A DNA stretch of 12,326 bases. It comes from an uncultured Clostridia bacterium. Lineage in GTDB: Bacteria; Bacillota; Clostridia; Oscillospirales; Oscillospiraceae. The translations under genes were made by a program, and so were the position numbers. The stretch covers positions 1 through 12,326 of the forward strand of contig CAMELY010000025.1 of the NCBI GenBank assembly GCA_945926565.1. The letters run 5' to 3'. Below, piece by piece: positions 1-5,958 of this stretch. Within the stretch, counting starts at the first letter, position 1, and each line of letters starts with the position of its first letter. Below the pieces are notes generated by a model. That model had not been told where the DNA came from, searched no databases, and saw only the letters and a list, made by a program, of their open reading frames with translations.

Positions 1-25
1 CGCCGATGCCCTGAATGGTGAGCAT
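1..25 (-). CDS. ptsI: Enzyme I of the PTS (ptsI), 5' end only
   Basis: Only the first eight codons are inside the window. On the minus strand they read ATG CTC ACC ATT CAG GGC ATC GGC (M-L-T-I-Q-G-I-G), which fits the N-terminus of Enzyme I, where a short strand leads into a G-I-(G/A) motif. The start is supported by a purine-rich ribosome binding site (CGGGGGAGC on the minus strand, 31-39) six bases upstream. It lies 43 bases downstream of ptsH, the expected partner: Enzyme I takes phosphate from phosphoenolpyruvate and passes it to His15 of HPr. The identity rests mainly on position after ptsH, because the catalytic region is outside the window. Confidence 0.8.
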
Positions 26-30
26 GGATG

Positions 31-39
31 GCTCCCCCG
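31..39 (-). promoter_or_regulatory. Ribosome binding site of ptsI
   Basis: The minus strand reads CGGGGGAGC ending six bases before the ATG at 25. It is the feature that marks the truncated reading frame at the left edge as a real gene start. Confidence 0.7.
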
Positions 40-68
40 CTCAGAATGGAACGGATGGAGAGACGTTC

Positions 69-326
69 TTACAGGTTTGCCTGGAAGAATGCCTCGAGTG
101 CCTCGATTGCCGCGTCCTCGTCCGGACCCTCGGCCTTGATCGTGACGACGTCGCCCTGCTTGACGCCCATGCTCATGAGCATCATGAGCTGGGTCAGCTT
201 TTTGGTGACATCGCCCTTGGTGATCGTGCAGACCGACTGGAACTGCTTGGCCTCCTTGGCCAGCAGGCCGGCGGGACGAGCGTGGATACCCAGAGCGTCG
301 GTGATGGTGTAATCGAACTGTTTCAT
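69..326 (-). CDS. ptsH: Phosphocarrier protein HPr
   Basis: An 85-residue HPr of normal length. It is the cytoplasmic phosphocarrier that takes phosphate from Enzyme I and gives it to sugar-specific EIIA domains, here the EIIA part of the neighbouring permease. The catalytic motif G-I-H-A-R-P-A-G places the active histidine at His15 with Arg17 next to it, exactly as in the family. The region around residue 46, where Bacillus HPr has the serine phosphorylated by HPr kinase, reads K-K-L-T-Q-L-M-M-L-M-S-M-G-V, so position 46 is Gln. The serine at position 52 aligns with Ser52 of B. subtilis HPr, not Ser46. The ATG at 326 has a GGAGG eight bases upstream (335-339). The gene follows ptsG by 56 bases and precedes ptsI by 43 bases, as in the B. 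subtilis ptsGHI operon. Identification is secure; loss of Ser46 regulation is inference. Confidence 0.96.
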   Translation of the reverse strand: MKQFDYTITDALGIHARPAGLLAKEAKQFQSVCTITKGDVTKKLTQLMMLMSMGVKQGDVVTIKAEGPDEDAAIEALEAFFQANL

Positions 327-376
327 GATAAATTCCTCCGTTTTATTCTACGATACTACTGTTTGACTGATTGGAA

Positions 377-390
377 AGGGCTTCAGCCCT
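377..390 (-). other. Small hairpin over the ptsG stop codon
   Basis: The minus strand reads AGGGCTGAAGCCCT, a six-base-pair inverted repeat around the TGA stop of ptsG, followed by TTTCC. It is too short, and its U-run too weak, for a convincing terminator. It may be a processing or mRNA-stability element between ptsG and ptsH, which would help raise HPr and EI levels independently of the permease. That role is a guess. Confidence 0.3.
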
Positions 391-2524
391 CGACCTTGAG
401 CAGGTCTGCGCCCGCCTTGACCGCGCCCTCGGCGAGCGGCTGGACGGATGCGTAATCGTCCGAGTTGCAGACGATCATGGGGGTGACGAGCGGGTAACCG
501 GCCGCCTTGATGGCGTCCACGTCGAACGAGATGAGCAGGTCGCCCTTCTTGACGGACTGCTCGGCCTCGACGTGCGCTTCAAAATGCTGGCCGCCCAGCT
601 TGACGGTGTCGATGCCGATGTGGAGCAGGATCTCGACGCCCTCGGTGGTGGTCAGGCTGACCGCGTGTTTGGTGTCGAACACGGCCTCGATCACGCCGTC
701 GGCGGGCGCGTACAGCTTGCCCTCGCTGGGGTCGATGGCGATGCCTTCGCCCATGACGCCCGAGGCGAACGCCTCATCGGGCACATCGGCCAGCTTGACG
801 ATCTGACCGTTCAGGTGCGCGCCCAGAACCGCACTCTGCTTGGTCTGGGCGGGCGCTGCCGGTGCTGCGGGAGCGGCAGGAGCTTCCGCGGTAACGGGAG
901 CGGCGCTAATCTGATCGGCCTCCGGGGTCTCCAAGAAGTCGACCAGGTTGGACTTGATGACCGCGACCTGAGGTCCGTAGATGACCTGCACGCCGTTGCC
1001 CTTGTGGATGACGCCGGATGCGCCCGAGCGCTTCAGCATCGCGTCGGAGACCTTTTCCGCGTCGCGGACGGTGACGCGCAGGCGGGTCGCGCAGCAGTCA
1101 ACGTCAGAGAGGTTCTGCTTGCCGCCCAGACCCTGCAGGATCATCGCGGAAACGGGGTCGGAAACAGCGGCGGGGGAAGAGCCATCCGGGCCGATGCCGG
1201 TCTTGGCCTTGAAATCGGAGCGGGTGTACAGCTTGGTCTCCTCATCGTCCTCCTCACGGCCCGGGGTCTTGAGGTTCATCTTGCGGATCATGAAGGAGAA
1301 GGTGAAATAGTAGAGGAAGAAGTATACAACGCCGACAACGACGATCCAGATCCAGTGGGTCTTGGCGTTGCCCTGCAGGATGCCGAACAGGGTCAGGTCG
1401 ATGATGCCGCCCGAGAAGGTCATGCCGACGCCGACGTTCAGGATGTGCATCAGCATATAGGACAGGCCGGCGTAAACGCAGTGTACGGCGTACATCAGGG
1501 GCGCGACGAACAGGAAGGTGAACTCGATGGGCTCGGTGATGCCGGTCAGCATCGCGGTCAGCGCGGCCGAGAAGAGCAGGCCGCCGACGACCTTCTTCTT
1601 TTCAGGACGCGCGCAGCGGTACATCGCGAGGGACGCGCCGACCAGACCGAAGATCATGAAGGGGAACTTGCCGGACATGAAGCGGGTCGCGGAGACCGAG
1701 AAGACCTCGGTGCTCTTGGAGGCCAGCTCGGCGAAGAAGATGTTCTGCGCGCCCTGAACGAGCACGCCGTCGATCGTGGCCGAGCCGCCCAGCGCGGTCT
1801 GCCAGAAGGGCATATAGAACACATGGTGCAGGCCGAAGGGGATCAGCGCGCGCTCGATGATGCCGTAGATCCAGGTGCCCACATAGCCGGAGTTGATGAC
1901 CAGATTGCCCAGCAGAGCGATGCCGCCCTGAACCACTGGCCAGATATAGAACATGACGATGCCGACGACCAGATAGACGGCGGTGGAGATGATGGGGACA
2001 AACCGGGTGCCGCCGAAGAAGGAGAGCACCTGGGGCAGCTGGATCTTATAAAAGCGGTTGTGCAGGGCGGCCACGCCCAGGCCGACGATAATGCCGCCGA
2101 ACACGCCCATCTGCAATGTGGTAATGCCCAGGGTGGAGGTGGTGGTGTTCTCCGCCATGGCCTCCACGCCGCCTGCGGCGTTGATCATGGCGCTGATGGC
2201 GGTGTTCATCACCAGGTAGGCGATGGCGCCGGACAGAGCGGCCACTTCCTTCTCCTTTTTCGCCATGCCGATAGCCACGCCCATGGCAAAGAGCAGGGCC
2301 AGGTTGTTGAACACGGCGCTGCCGCACTGGTTCATAATGTCCAGAACGGTGTAGATGGGGCTGCCGGGATAGATGACGCCGGTCAGGTTGTAGGCCTCCA
2401 GCATGGTTTCGTTGGTGAAGGAACTGCCGATTCCCAGCAGCAGGCCGGCCACCGGGAGCAGGGCGATGGGCAGCATGAAGGAGCGGCCCACGCGCTGCAG
2501 TACGCCAAAAATTTTGTCTTTCAT
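383..2524 (-). CDS. ptsG: PTS glucose-type permease, EIICBA fusion
   Basis: A 713-residue membrane permease that imports a hexose and phosphorylates it with phosphate from HPr. Domains in order: EIIC membrane domain (about 1-415) with the family motifs L-P-F/I-P-F-G-L-H-H near residues 228-234 and T-G-I-T-E-P-I-E-F near 327-335; EIIB (about 455-535), whose motif D-C-C-A-T-R-L-R places the phosphorylated cysteine at about Cys478; an Ala/Pro-rich linker near 543-560; and EIIA (about 565-713) with histidines at about 620 and 635, the second in L-L-H-I-G-I-D-T-V being the phosphorylated one. Two adjacent ATGs occur. The one at 2524 sits six bases after AGGAGG and is preferred; the one at 2527 is only three bases away. 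A further upstream in-frame codon at 2584 lies inside the leader RNA and lacks a ribosome site. The leader carries a GlcT-type RAT and terminator. Glucose is the likely substrate because of the glcT-ptsGHI order; N-acetylglucosamine (NagE) cannot be excluded. Confidence 0.92.
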   Translation of the reverse strand: MKDKIFGVLQRVGRSFMLPIALLPVAGLLLGIGSSFTNETMLEAYNLTGVIYPGSPIYTVLDIMNQCGSAVFNNLALLFAMGVAIGMAKKEKEVAALSGAIAYLVMNTAISAMINAAGGVEAMAENTTTSTLGITTLQMGVFGGIIVGLGVAALHNRFYKIQLPQVLSFFGGTRFVPIISTAVYLVVGIVMFYIWPVVQGGIALLGNLVINSGYVGTWIYGIIERALIPFGLHHVFYMPFWQTALGGSATIDGVLVQGAQNIFFAELASKSTEVFSVSATRFMSGKFPFMIFGLVGASLAMYRCARPEKKKVVGGLLFSAALTAMLTGITEPIEFTFLFVAPLMYAVHCVYAGLSYMLMHILNVGVGMTFSGGIIDLTLFGILQGNAKTHWIWIVVVGVVYFFLYYFTFSFMIRKMNLKTPGREEDDEETKLYTRSDFKAKTGIGPDGSSPAAVSDPVSAMILQGLGGKQNLSDVDCCATRLRVTVRDAEKVSDAMLKRSGASGVIHKGNGVQVIYGPQVAVIKSNLVDFLETPEADQISAAPVTAEAPAAPAAPAAPAQTKQSAVLGAHLNGQIVKLADVPDEAFASGVMGEGIAIDPSEGKLYAPADGVIEAVFDTKHAVSLTTTEGVEILLHIGIDTVKLGGQHFEAHVEAEQSVKKGDLLISFDVDAIKAAGYPLVTPMIVCNSDDYASVQPLAEGAVKAGADLLKVEG

Positions 2525-2530
2525 CATGTA

Positions 2531-2536
2531 CCTCCT
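2531..2536 (-). promoter_or_regulatory. Ribosome binding site of ptsG
   Basis: A perfect AGGAGG on the minus strand. It is six bases before the second of two tandem ATGs and three before the first, so it favours the start at 2524. Confidence 0.8.
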
Positions 2537-2603
2537 CAAAAAATTGTGGAATCGTGGCGGGCAGCGGCTGCCGCAGCTGCGCAACTGCGAGAGAGACTGC
2601 CTG

Positions 2604-2663
2604 AAAATATATAAAACCCATCCCCGGCGGGCAGAACGTTACTTGCTCACCGGACATGGGTTT
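2604..2663 (-). terminator. Conditional terminator in the ptsG leader
   Basis: On the minus strand the arms at 2663-2650 (AAACCCATGTCCGG) and 2627-2614 (CCGGGGATGGGTTT) pair over 14 positions with one G/G mismatch and one G-U pair. A U-rich run (TTTTATATATTTT) follows. The 5' arm shares six bases (2658-2663) with the 3' strand of the upstream RAT, so the two structures exclude each other. This is the arrangement of LicT/GlcT-controlled sugar operons: without active GlcT, transcripts should end about 80 bases before ptsG. Confidence 0.88.
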
Positions 2664-2692
2664 AGCCCGCTTTCAAAAACGGTAACTATCCC
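2658..2692 (-). promoter_or_regulatory. Ribonucleic antiterminator (RAT) before ptsG
   Basis: The minus strand reads GGGATAGTTACCG, a ten-base apical loop, then CGGGCTAAACCC. It matches my recollection of the RAT pattern bound by BglG/LicT/SacT-family proteins (GGATTGTTACTG...GCAGGCAAAACC). Three short stems are visible: GGG/CCC, TAG/CTA and CCG/CGG. They are separated by asymmetric internal loops typical of RATs. It lies between the glcT stop and the ptsG start and overlaps the terminator 5' arm. Bound GlcT would stabilise it and let transcription run into ptsG. The family assignment is strong; the cognate protein is inferred to be the adjacent GlcT. Confidence 0.9.
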
Positions 2693-2725
2693 AACACCGC
2701 TAGTATTTTGCGGCTGGAGATTCAA

Positions 2726-3574
2726 TTATTCAGAGCCGAGATTAATTCGCTTCAGGTGGATGGTCAGGTAGATCAGCTCCTCGTCGGAGAGCTCCTTCTG
2801 ATAGGTGTTTTTGATATATTCCCCGATGCACTGGGCGCATTTGAAATGCTGCCGGCAGTTTTTCATGATCAGCTGGCGGAACAGGACGTCGTGCTCGCCT
2901 TGATCGTCCGGCATCAGCCTGCCCTGGAACAGGCGCTGGGCGAAGTAACGCAGGTGAACTACAAAACGGCTGAAATTCAGCGATTCCCGGTCAAATTCCT
3001 TTTGATAGAAGTATTCCACCACCGAGATCGTCCCCTCAATGAGCTTTGTGATGTCGTACATCTCGCTCATATTGGTGTTCAGCTCCGCGTTGACGATGTG
3101 CAGGGCGATGAAGGCCGCCTCGTCCTCGTGGAGTTCGACGCCCAATTGCTGTTGAATGGCTTTCAGGCAGTAGAGCCCCAGCTGATACTCGGAAGGGTAG
3201 TAGCACATGACGGCGCCCTTGAGGGGGTTGCTGAACTCAATTCCATCCTCCTTGCGCTTGATGGCAAAGCTGATATGGTCGGCCAGTGTGATCAGCAAAG
3301 ACTCGTTCAGCTTCTGGGGAATCTGCTGCCGGATGTGGGTGATCAGCTCCTCGGTGAGGTTCAGGTGCTCGATGGGAATCTTCTCCACCAGCTCCCGGAG
3401 CTTTTTCTGCTCGGTTTTCTCCTCCATCCGATAGGTGCGCTCAATCAGCGCCGGATCCAGAATCTCGCCCCGGTGGCGCTGGAAACCAATGCCCCGGCCG
3501 GTGACGATCAGTTCGCTGCCCTTTTCGTCCACGGTACACAAAATGTTGTTGTTGATGACTTTCTTGATCCGCAC
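2726..3574 (-). CDS. glcT: BglG/LicT-family transcription antiterminator, GlcT-like
   Basis: A 282-residue antiterminator that binds RAT hairpins in nascent sugar-operon RNA and prevents termination. Layout: N-terminal CAT RNA-binding domain (about 1-55, beginning M-R-I-K-K-V-I-N-N-N, a hallmark start), PRD1 (about 65-170) and PRD2 (about 175-282). The four regulatory histidines phosphorylated by the PTS are visible at about His100 (A-D-H-I-S-F), His159 (A-L-H-I-V-N-A-E), His207 (V-V-H-L-R-Y-F) and His273 (T-I-H-L-K-R-I). The first three fall at the positions I recall for B. subtilis LicT. That agreement supports the GTG start at 3574, which has an AAGGGGTGA ribosome site about eight bases upstream. 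The earlier in-frame GTG at 3586 overlaps that site and is unlikely. The gene lies just upstream of ptsG, as glcT does in Bacillus, and its own leader also has a RAT and terminator. GlcT is preferred over LicT because of the ptsGHI context. Confidence 0.92.
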   Translation of the reverse strand: MRIKKVINNNILCTVDEKGSELIVTGRGIGFQRHRGEILDPALIERTYRMEEKTEQKKLRELVEKIPIEHLNLTEELITHIRQQIPQKLNESLLITLADHISFAIKRKEDGIEFSNPLKGAVMCYYPSEYQLGLYCLKAIQQQLGVELHEDEAAFIALHIVNAELNTNMSEMYDITKLIEGTISVVEYFYQKEFDRESLNFSRFVVHLRYFAQRLFQGRLMPDDQGEHDVLFRQLIMKNCRQHFKCAQCIGEYIKNTYQKELSDEELIYLTIHLKRINLGSE

Positions 3575-3596
3575 TGCGCTGCTCACCCCTTACAAC

Positions 3597-3651
3597 AAAA
3601 AAACCAGCTCCATCCAATATCCCCAACCCAGAGATACTAAATAGAGTTGGT
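3597..3651 (-). terminator. Conditional terminator in the glcT leader
   Basis: On the minus strand, ACCAACTCTAT (3651-3641) pairs with ATGGAGCTGGT (3613-3603) over 11 positions with one mismatch and one G-U pair, and a run of seven T follows (3603-3597). It ends about 10 bases before the glcT ribosome site. The 5' arm overlaps the 3' strand of the RAT at 3646-3680, so it should form only when that RAT is not stabilised. Confidence 0.78.
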
Positions 3652-3680
3652 CAAGCCCGCTTTACCGGTAACATTCCAAC
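3646..3680 (-). promoter_or_regulatory. Second RAT, in the glcT leader
   Basis: The minus strand reads GTTGGAATGTTACCG, a six-base loop, then CGGGCTTGACCAAC. It shares GTTACCG and AAAGCGGGCT with the ptsG RAT in the same relative positions. Outer GTTGG/CCAAC and inner CCG/CGG stems form; the middle stem is weaker than in the ptsG copy. It begins only about eight bases after the predicted transcription start and overlaps the next terminator, implying that GlcT stimulates its own synthesis. Confidence 0.8.
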
Positions 3681-3694
3681 ATTTCGTTACAGGA

Positions 3695-3723
3695 ATCATA
3701 GCACGAACCCGGGTGGCTGTCAA
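3695..3723 (-). promoter_or_regulatory. Sigma-A promoter of glcT
   Basis: The minus strand has a perfect -35 TTGACA (3723-3718), a 17-base spacer and -10 TATGAT (3700-3695). Transcription should begin near 3688. A/T-rich tracts lie upstream and could act as an UP element. Such a strong promoter fits a gene whose expression is then limited by leader termination. Confidence 0.88.
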
Positions 3724-3766
3724 TTGACCAAATTTGGAAAGCAAACTTTTTGTAGCATTGTACAAT
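3719..3766. repeat. Three short palindromes upstream of glcT
   Basis: Three perfect 10-base palindromes lie here: GTCAATTGAC (3719-3728, overlapping the glcT -35), CCAAATTTGG (3728-3737) and ATTGTACAAT (3757-3766). They could be operator sites or chance A/T symmetry. None matches the catabolite cre consensus. The gap between glcT and the next gene (3575-3881) otherwise holds the glcT leader elements, its promoter and the promoter of the small plus-strand gene; 3767-3821 shows nothing recognisable. Confidence 0.3.
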
Positions 3767-3821
3767 TTGATGGTGGTGTTTTTGGTGAATTGGCCCAGCG
3801 GCAGATGCAGCGGCCCGCAGC

Positions 3822-3850
3822 TTGCCCTTTCAGGGCCCGACTGCTATAAT
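3822..3850 (+). promoter_or_regulatory. Promoter of the small membrane-protein gene
   Basis: A -35 TTGCCC (3822-3827), a 17-base spacer and a consensus -10 TATAAT (3845-3850). Transcription would begin near 3857, about 10 bases before the ribosome site of the following short gene. This rules out the longer reading frame that begins with TTG at 3822. Confidence 0.75.
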
Positions 3851-3881
3851 GAAGAAAAAACCAGAACGGGAGGGGATGCCT

Positions 3882-4070
3882 GTGGAAATGCCGGAAAAAG
3901 GCCAGCCGCCTCATCTCCAGGAGCAGCTGGAGCAGGAGTGGCGGAAGGAGATGGGCCTGCCCCTCAAGCTGCTCATGCTGCTGCTGGTGCTGATCACCTA
4001 CGGAGCGTCCATGACCATGATCGGCCTGTGCCGTGTGGGGGAAAAGCTCAGACAGTGGCGGCAGAGCTGA
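3882..4070 (+). CDS. Small single-pass membrane protein of unknown function
   Basis: A 62-residue protein with a GTG start at 3882, eight bases after the GGAGG core of GGGAGGGG (3868-3875). In-frame ATG codons at 3849 and 3876 are, respectively, without a ribosome site and too close to it. The N-terminal 24 residues are charged and Gln/Glu-rich (Q-E-Q-L-E-Q-E-W-R-K-E), then one hydrophobic helix runs from about residue 26 to 50 (L-P-L-K-L-L-M-L-L-L-V-L-I-T-Y). A short basic tail ends R-Q-W-R-Q-S. I do not recognise a family. A single helix with a basic tail suggests a small inner-membrane protein. Its own promoter, good ribosome site and sensible composition argue that it is real. No terminator is visible after it, so it could be read together with the next gene. 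Confidence 0.65.
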   Translation: MEMPEKGQPPHLQEQLEQEWRKEMGLPLKLLMLLLVLITYGASMTMIGLCRVGEKLRQWRQS

Positions 4071-4114
4071 TCCTTCGGTTTAAGCAGATTTTAACCCAAT
4101 ATGCCGAGATTCTG

Positions 4115-4123
4115 TGCTATAAT
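4115..4123 (+). promoter_or_regulatory. Extended -10 promoter of the YbjQ-family gene
   Basis: A consensus TATAAT at 4118-4123 is preceded by TGC, an extended -10. No good -35 is seen at 16-18 bases. The start of transcription would be near 4130, about 25 bases before the AGGAGG ribosome site. Confidence 0.55.
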
Positions 4124-4169
4124 CAAGTCATCAATTCTGCGCCCAGGCGCAGCACAGGAGGGAATTTTC

Positions 4170-4490
4170 ATGATTGTTGTCACAACCCCCAGCATTGCGG
4201 GAAAAGAGATTGTGGGCTACCGGGGCGTCGTCTTCGGCGAGGTGGTGGCCGGCGTCAACTTTGTCAAGGACTTTGCGGCAGGGCTGTCCAACTTCTTCGG
4301 CGGCCGCTCCAGCAGCTATGAGGATGAGCTGATTCAGGCCCGGGAGCAGGCCATGAGCGAGATGATGCAGCGGGCCCACCAGGCCGGGGCCAACGCCATC
4401 GTGGGCGTGGACATCGACTATGAGGTGCTGGGTGCTGACAACGGCATGCTCATGGTCACCGCCTCGGGCACCGCCGTTGTGGTGGAATAA
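4170..4490 (+). CDS. YbjQ/UPF0145 family protein
   Basis: A 106-residue protein of the YbjQ (UPF0145) family, usual length 100-110. Seen: an N-terminal strand [10 protein letters not shown], then the characteristic [15 protein letters not shown] block, a helix with [10 protein letters not shown], and the hallmark [15 protein letters not shown] followed by a C-terminal strand [11 protein letters not shown]. The family is sometimes called a heavy-metal-binding domain and forms pentameric rings; its biological role is not established. It has no signal peptide or membrane helix. The ATG at 4170 has AGGAGGG seven bases upstream (4156-4162). A longer frame from 4101 includes the promoter and is rejected. 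The gene is a single unit ending at a strong terminator. Confidence 0.9.
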   Translation: MIVVTTPSIAGKEIVGYRGVVFGEVVAGVNFVKDFAAGLSNFFGGRSSSYEDELIQAREQAMSEMMQRAHQAGANAIVGVDIDYEVLGADNGMLMVTASGTAVVVE

Positions 4491-4514
4491 GCGGGCATCA
4501 AGTGCACAGGCTGT

Positions 4515-4548
4515 GGCCGGACATCGCTGAGGTGTCCGGCCCTTTTCC
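4515..4548 (+). terminator. Intrinsic terminator after the YbjQ-family gene
   Basis: GGCCGGACA (4515-4523) pairs perfectly with TGTCCGGCC (4533-4541) over nine base pairs with a nine-base loop, followed by CTTTTCC. It is 24 bases after the stop codon. Confidence 0.88.
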
Positions 4549-4566
4549 GTCTGAGGGTGGTTTTTC

Positions 4567-4595
4567 TTGCAATATGGGGACAATATTGGTAGAAT
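4567..4595 (+). promoter_or_regulatory. Promoter of the EamA transporter operon
   Basis: A -35 TTGCAA (4567-4572), a 17-base spacer and -10 TAGAAT (4590-4595). It follows the upstream terminator and leaves a short leader of about 20 bases before the start at 4623. Likely it also drives mrnC, rqcH and the acetyltransferase gene. Confidence 0.75.
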
Positions 4596-4622
4596 AGACC
4601 CCGACAGAAAGAAGGAATTGAC

Positions 4623-5495
4623 ATGTCCAACCGCACGAAAGGAATTGTGTGCATCATCCTCTCCGCCCTTTGCTTTGCCCTGATGAACGCCTTTGTCCGC
4701 CTCTCCGGCGACCTGCCCAGCGTCCAGAAGAGCTTTTTCCGCAATTTTGTGGCCCTCTTTGTGGCTCTGTTTATCCTGCTCCGGGAGGGAGGGGGCTTCC
4801 GGCTGAAGCAGGGCACGCTGCCCTTTCACCTGCTCCGCTCCATTGCGGGGACGGTGGGCATCCTCTGCAACTTCTACGCCGTGGATCATCTGGTGCTTGC
4901 CAACGCCTCCATGCTCAACAAGATGTCCCCCTTCTTTGTGCTCATCTTCTCCTACCTGATTCTCCGGGAGAAGCTGAAGCCCGCCCAGGTGCTTATCGTC
5001 ATCGCGGCCTTTGCGGGGAGCCTGTTCATCATTAAGCCAACCCCCGCCAACCTGGAGCTGATGCCCTCTCTGCTGGGCCTGCTGGGAGGACTGGGGGCCG
5101 GCTTTGCCTACACTATGGTGCGGAAAATGGGCCTTATGGGGGAGCGGAGCGCGCTGATCGTCTTCTTTTTCTCCACCTTCTCCTGCGTGGTGACCCTGCC
5201 CTGGGTGATCGCTCACTATGTCCCCATGACCGGGGGGCAGGTGCGCACCCTGCTGGGGGCGGGGCTGGCCGCCGCCGGGGGACAGTTCGGCATCACCAAG
5301 GCCTACACCTACGCCCCGGGCAAGGAGGTCAGCGTCTACGACTACACCCAGATTCTCTTCTCCGCCCTGCTGGGTTACTTCCTCTTCGGCCAGGTGCCGG
5401 ACGGCTGGAGCTTTTTGGGCTATGTGCTGATCATCGGCGCGGCAGTGGTCATGTTCCTCTATAACAATGGGAAGCTGGGAAAGCGGGCGGCCTGA
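4623..5495 (+). CDS. EamA/DMT-superfamily transporter
   Basis: A 290-residue polytopic membrane protein of the drug/metabolite transporter superfamily, with two EamA repeats. About ten hydrophobic helices are visible, starting with G-I-V-C-I-I-L-S-A-L-C-F-A-L-M-N. The first repeat ends in the family pattern of helices around A-N-A-S-M-L-N-K-M-S-P-F-F-V and L-I-L-R-E-K-L-K-P-A-Q. The second repeat has G-G-Q-F-G-I-T-K-A-Y-T-Y-A-P-G-K and ends with a lysine/arginine-rich tail (G-K-L-G-K-R-A-A). Members export or import amino acids, nucleotides, sugars or cofactors; the substrate cannot be told from sequence. The ATG at 4623 has GAAGGA six bases upstream. It is the first gene of a probable four-gene transcription unit, with mrnC beginning 28-40 bases later. 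Confidence 0.9.
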   Translation: MSNRTKGIVCIILSALCFALMNAFVRLSGDLPSVQKSFFRNFVALFVALFILLREGGGFRLKQGTLPFHLLRSIAGTVGILCNFYAVDHLVLANASMLNKMSPFFVLIFSYLILREKLKPAQVLIVIAAFAGSLFIIKPTPANLELMPSLLGLLGGLGAGFAYTMVRKMGLMGERSALIVFFFSTFSCVVTLPWVIAHYVPMTGGQVRTLLGAGLAAAGGQFGITKAYTYAPGKEVSVYDYTQILFSALLGYFLFGQVPDGWSFLGYVLIIGAAVVMFLYNNGKLGKRAA

Positions 5496-5535
5496 CCCCG
5501 CTTACAGCGACTGATACAGTAAAATGGGTGAAACG

Positions 5536-5958
5536 ATGAGAGACTACTTTGACATTCAGCTGACCCCCGACCAGCTCCGGGCTATGAGCAGCCTGGCCCT
5601 GGCCCACATGGGGGACTGCGTATATGAGATCTTAGTGCGGGGCTGGCTGTGCAGCGGCGGCCTGGAGGTGAACAAAAACCTCCACCGGGAGACGGTGGCT
5701 CTGGTGCGGGCGGGCGCCCAGGCGGACGCCCTGGACAAAATTCTCCCCCTGCTCACCCCAGAGGAGACCGGGGTGGTGCACCGGGGCCGCAACGCCAACG
5801 TCCATATGATTCCCAAGGGCGCCAGCCGGGGGGAGTATCGCAAGGCCACCGCCCTGGAGGCCCTGTTCGGCTGGCTCTACCTCCAGCACAAAACCGAGCG
5901 GATCAACCAGCTCTTTGACGCCATTATGACCCCGGCCGGGGGAGAGGAGGATGCCTGA
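5536..5958 (+). CDS. mrnC: Mini-ribonuclease III
   Basis: A 140-residue RNase III-like enzyme lacking the double-stranded RNA-binding domain. In Bacillus, MrnC finishes maturation of the 23S rRNA ends. Seen: the catalytic signature L-A-H-M-G-D-C-V-Y-E near residues 22-31 (Asp and Glu binding metal), the conserved R-G-R-N-A-N-V-H block and the second acidic motif T-A-L-E-A-L-F-G-W-L-Y-L near 112-123. The start is uncertain. ATG at 5536 has GGTGA four bases upstream, while ATG at 5524, four codons earlier, has no ribosome site in front; 5536 is preferred. The stop TGA shares its A with the ATG of rqcH, so the two are translationally coupled. Both gene products act on ribosomes. Confidence 0.93.
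   Translation: MRDYFDIQLTPDQLRAMSSLALAHMGDCVYEILVRGWLCSGGLEVNKNLHRETVALVRAGAQADALDKILPLLTPEETGVVHRGRNANVHMIPKGASRGEYRKATALEALFGWLYLQHKTERINQLFDAIMTPAGGEEDA

Noticed and set aside
371..2614. A 747-codon open frame on the plus strand
   Set aside because: It is the antisense of ptsG. Its product is Asp/Gly/His/Gln-rich without domains, and the minus strand encodes clear EIIC, EIIB and EIIA motifs over the same stretch.
2046..2657. A 203-codon minus-strand frame overlapping the start of ptsG
   Set aside because: It is a +1/+2 shadow of ptsG that runs through the leader terminator; there is no domain and no ribosome site.
3822..3881. TTG-started longer form of the small membrane protein
   Set aside because: The TTG is part of the -35 element and the -10 lies inside the proposed coding sequence, so it would not be transcribed.
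4131..5216. A 361-codon minus-strand frame
   Set aside because: It crosses the YbjQ-family gene, its terminator, the eamA promoter and part of eamA, all of which are well supported on the plus strand.
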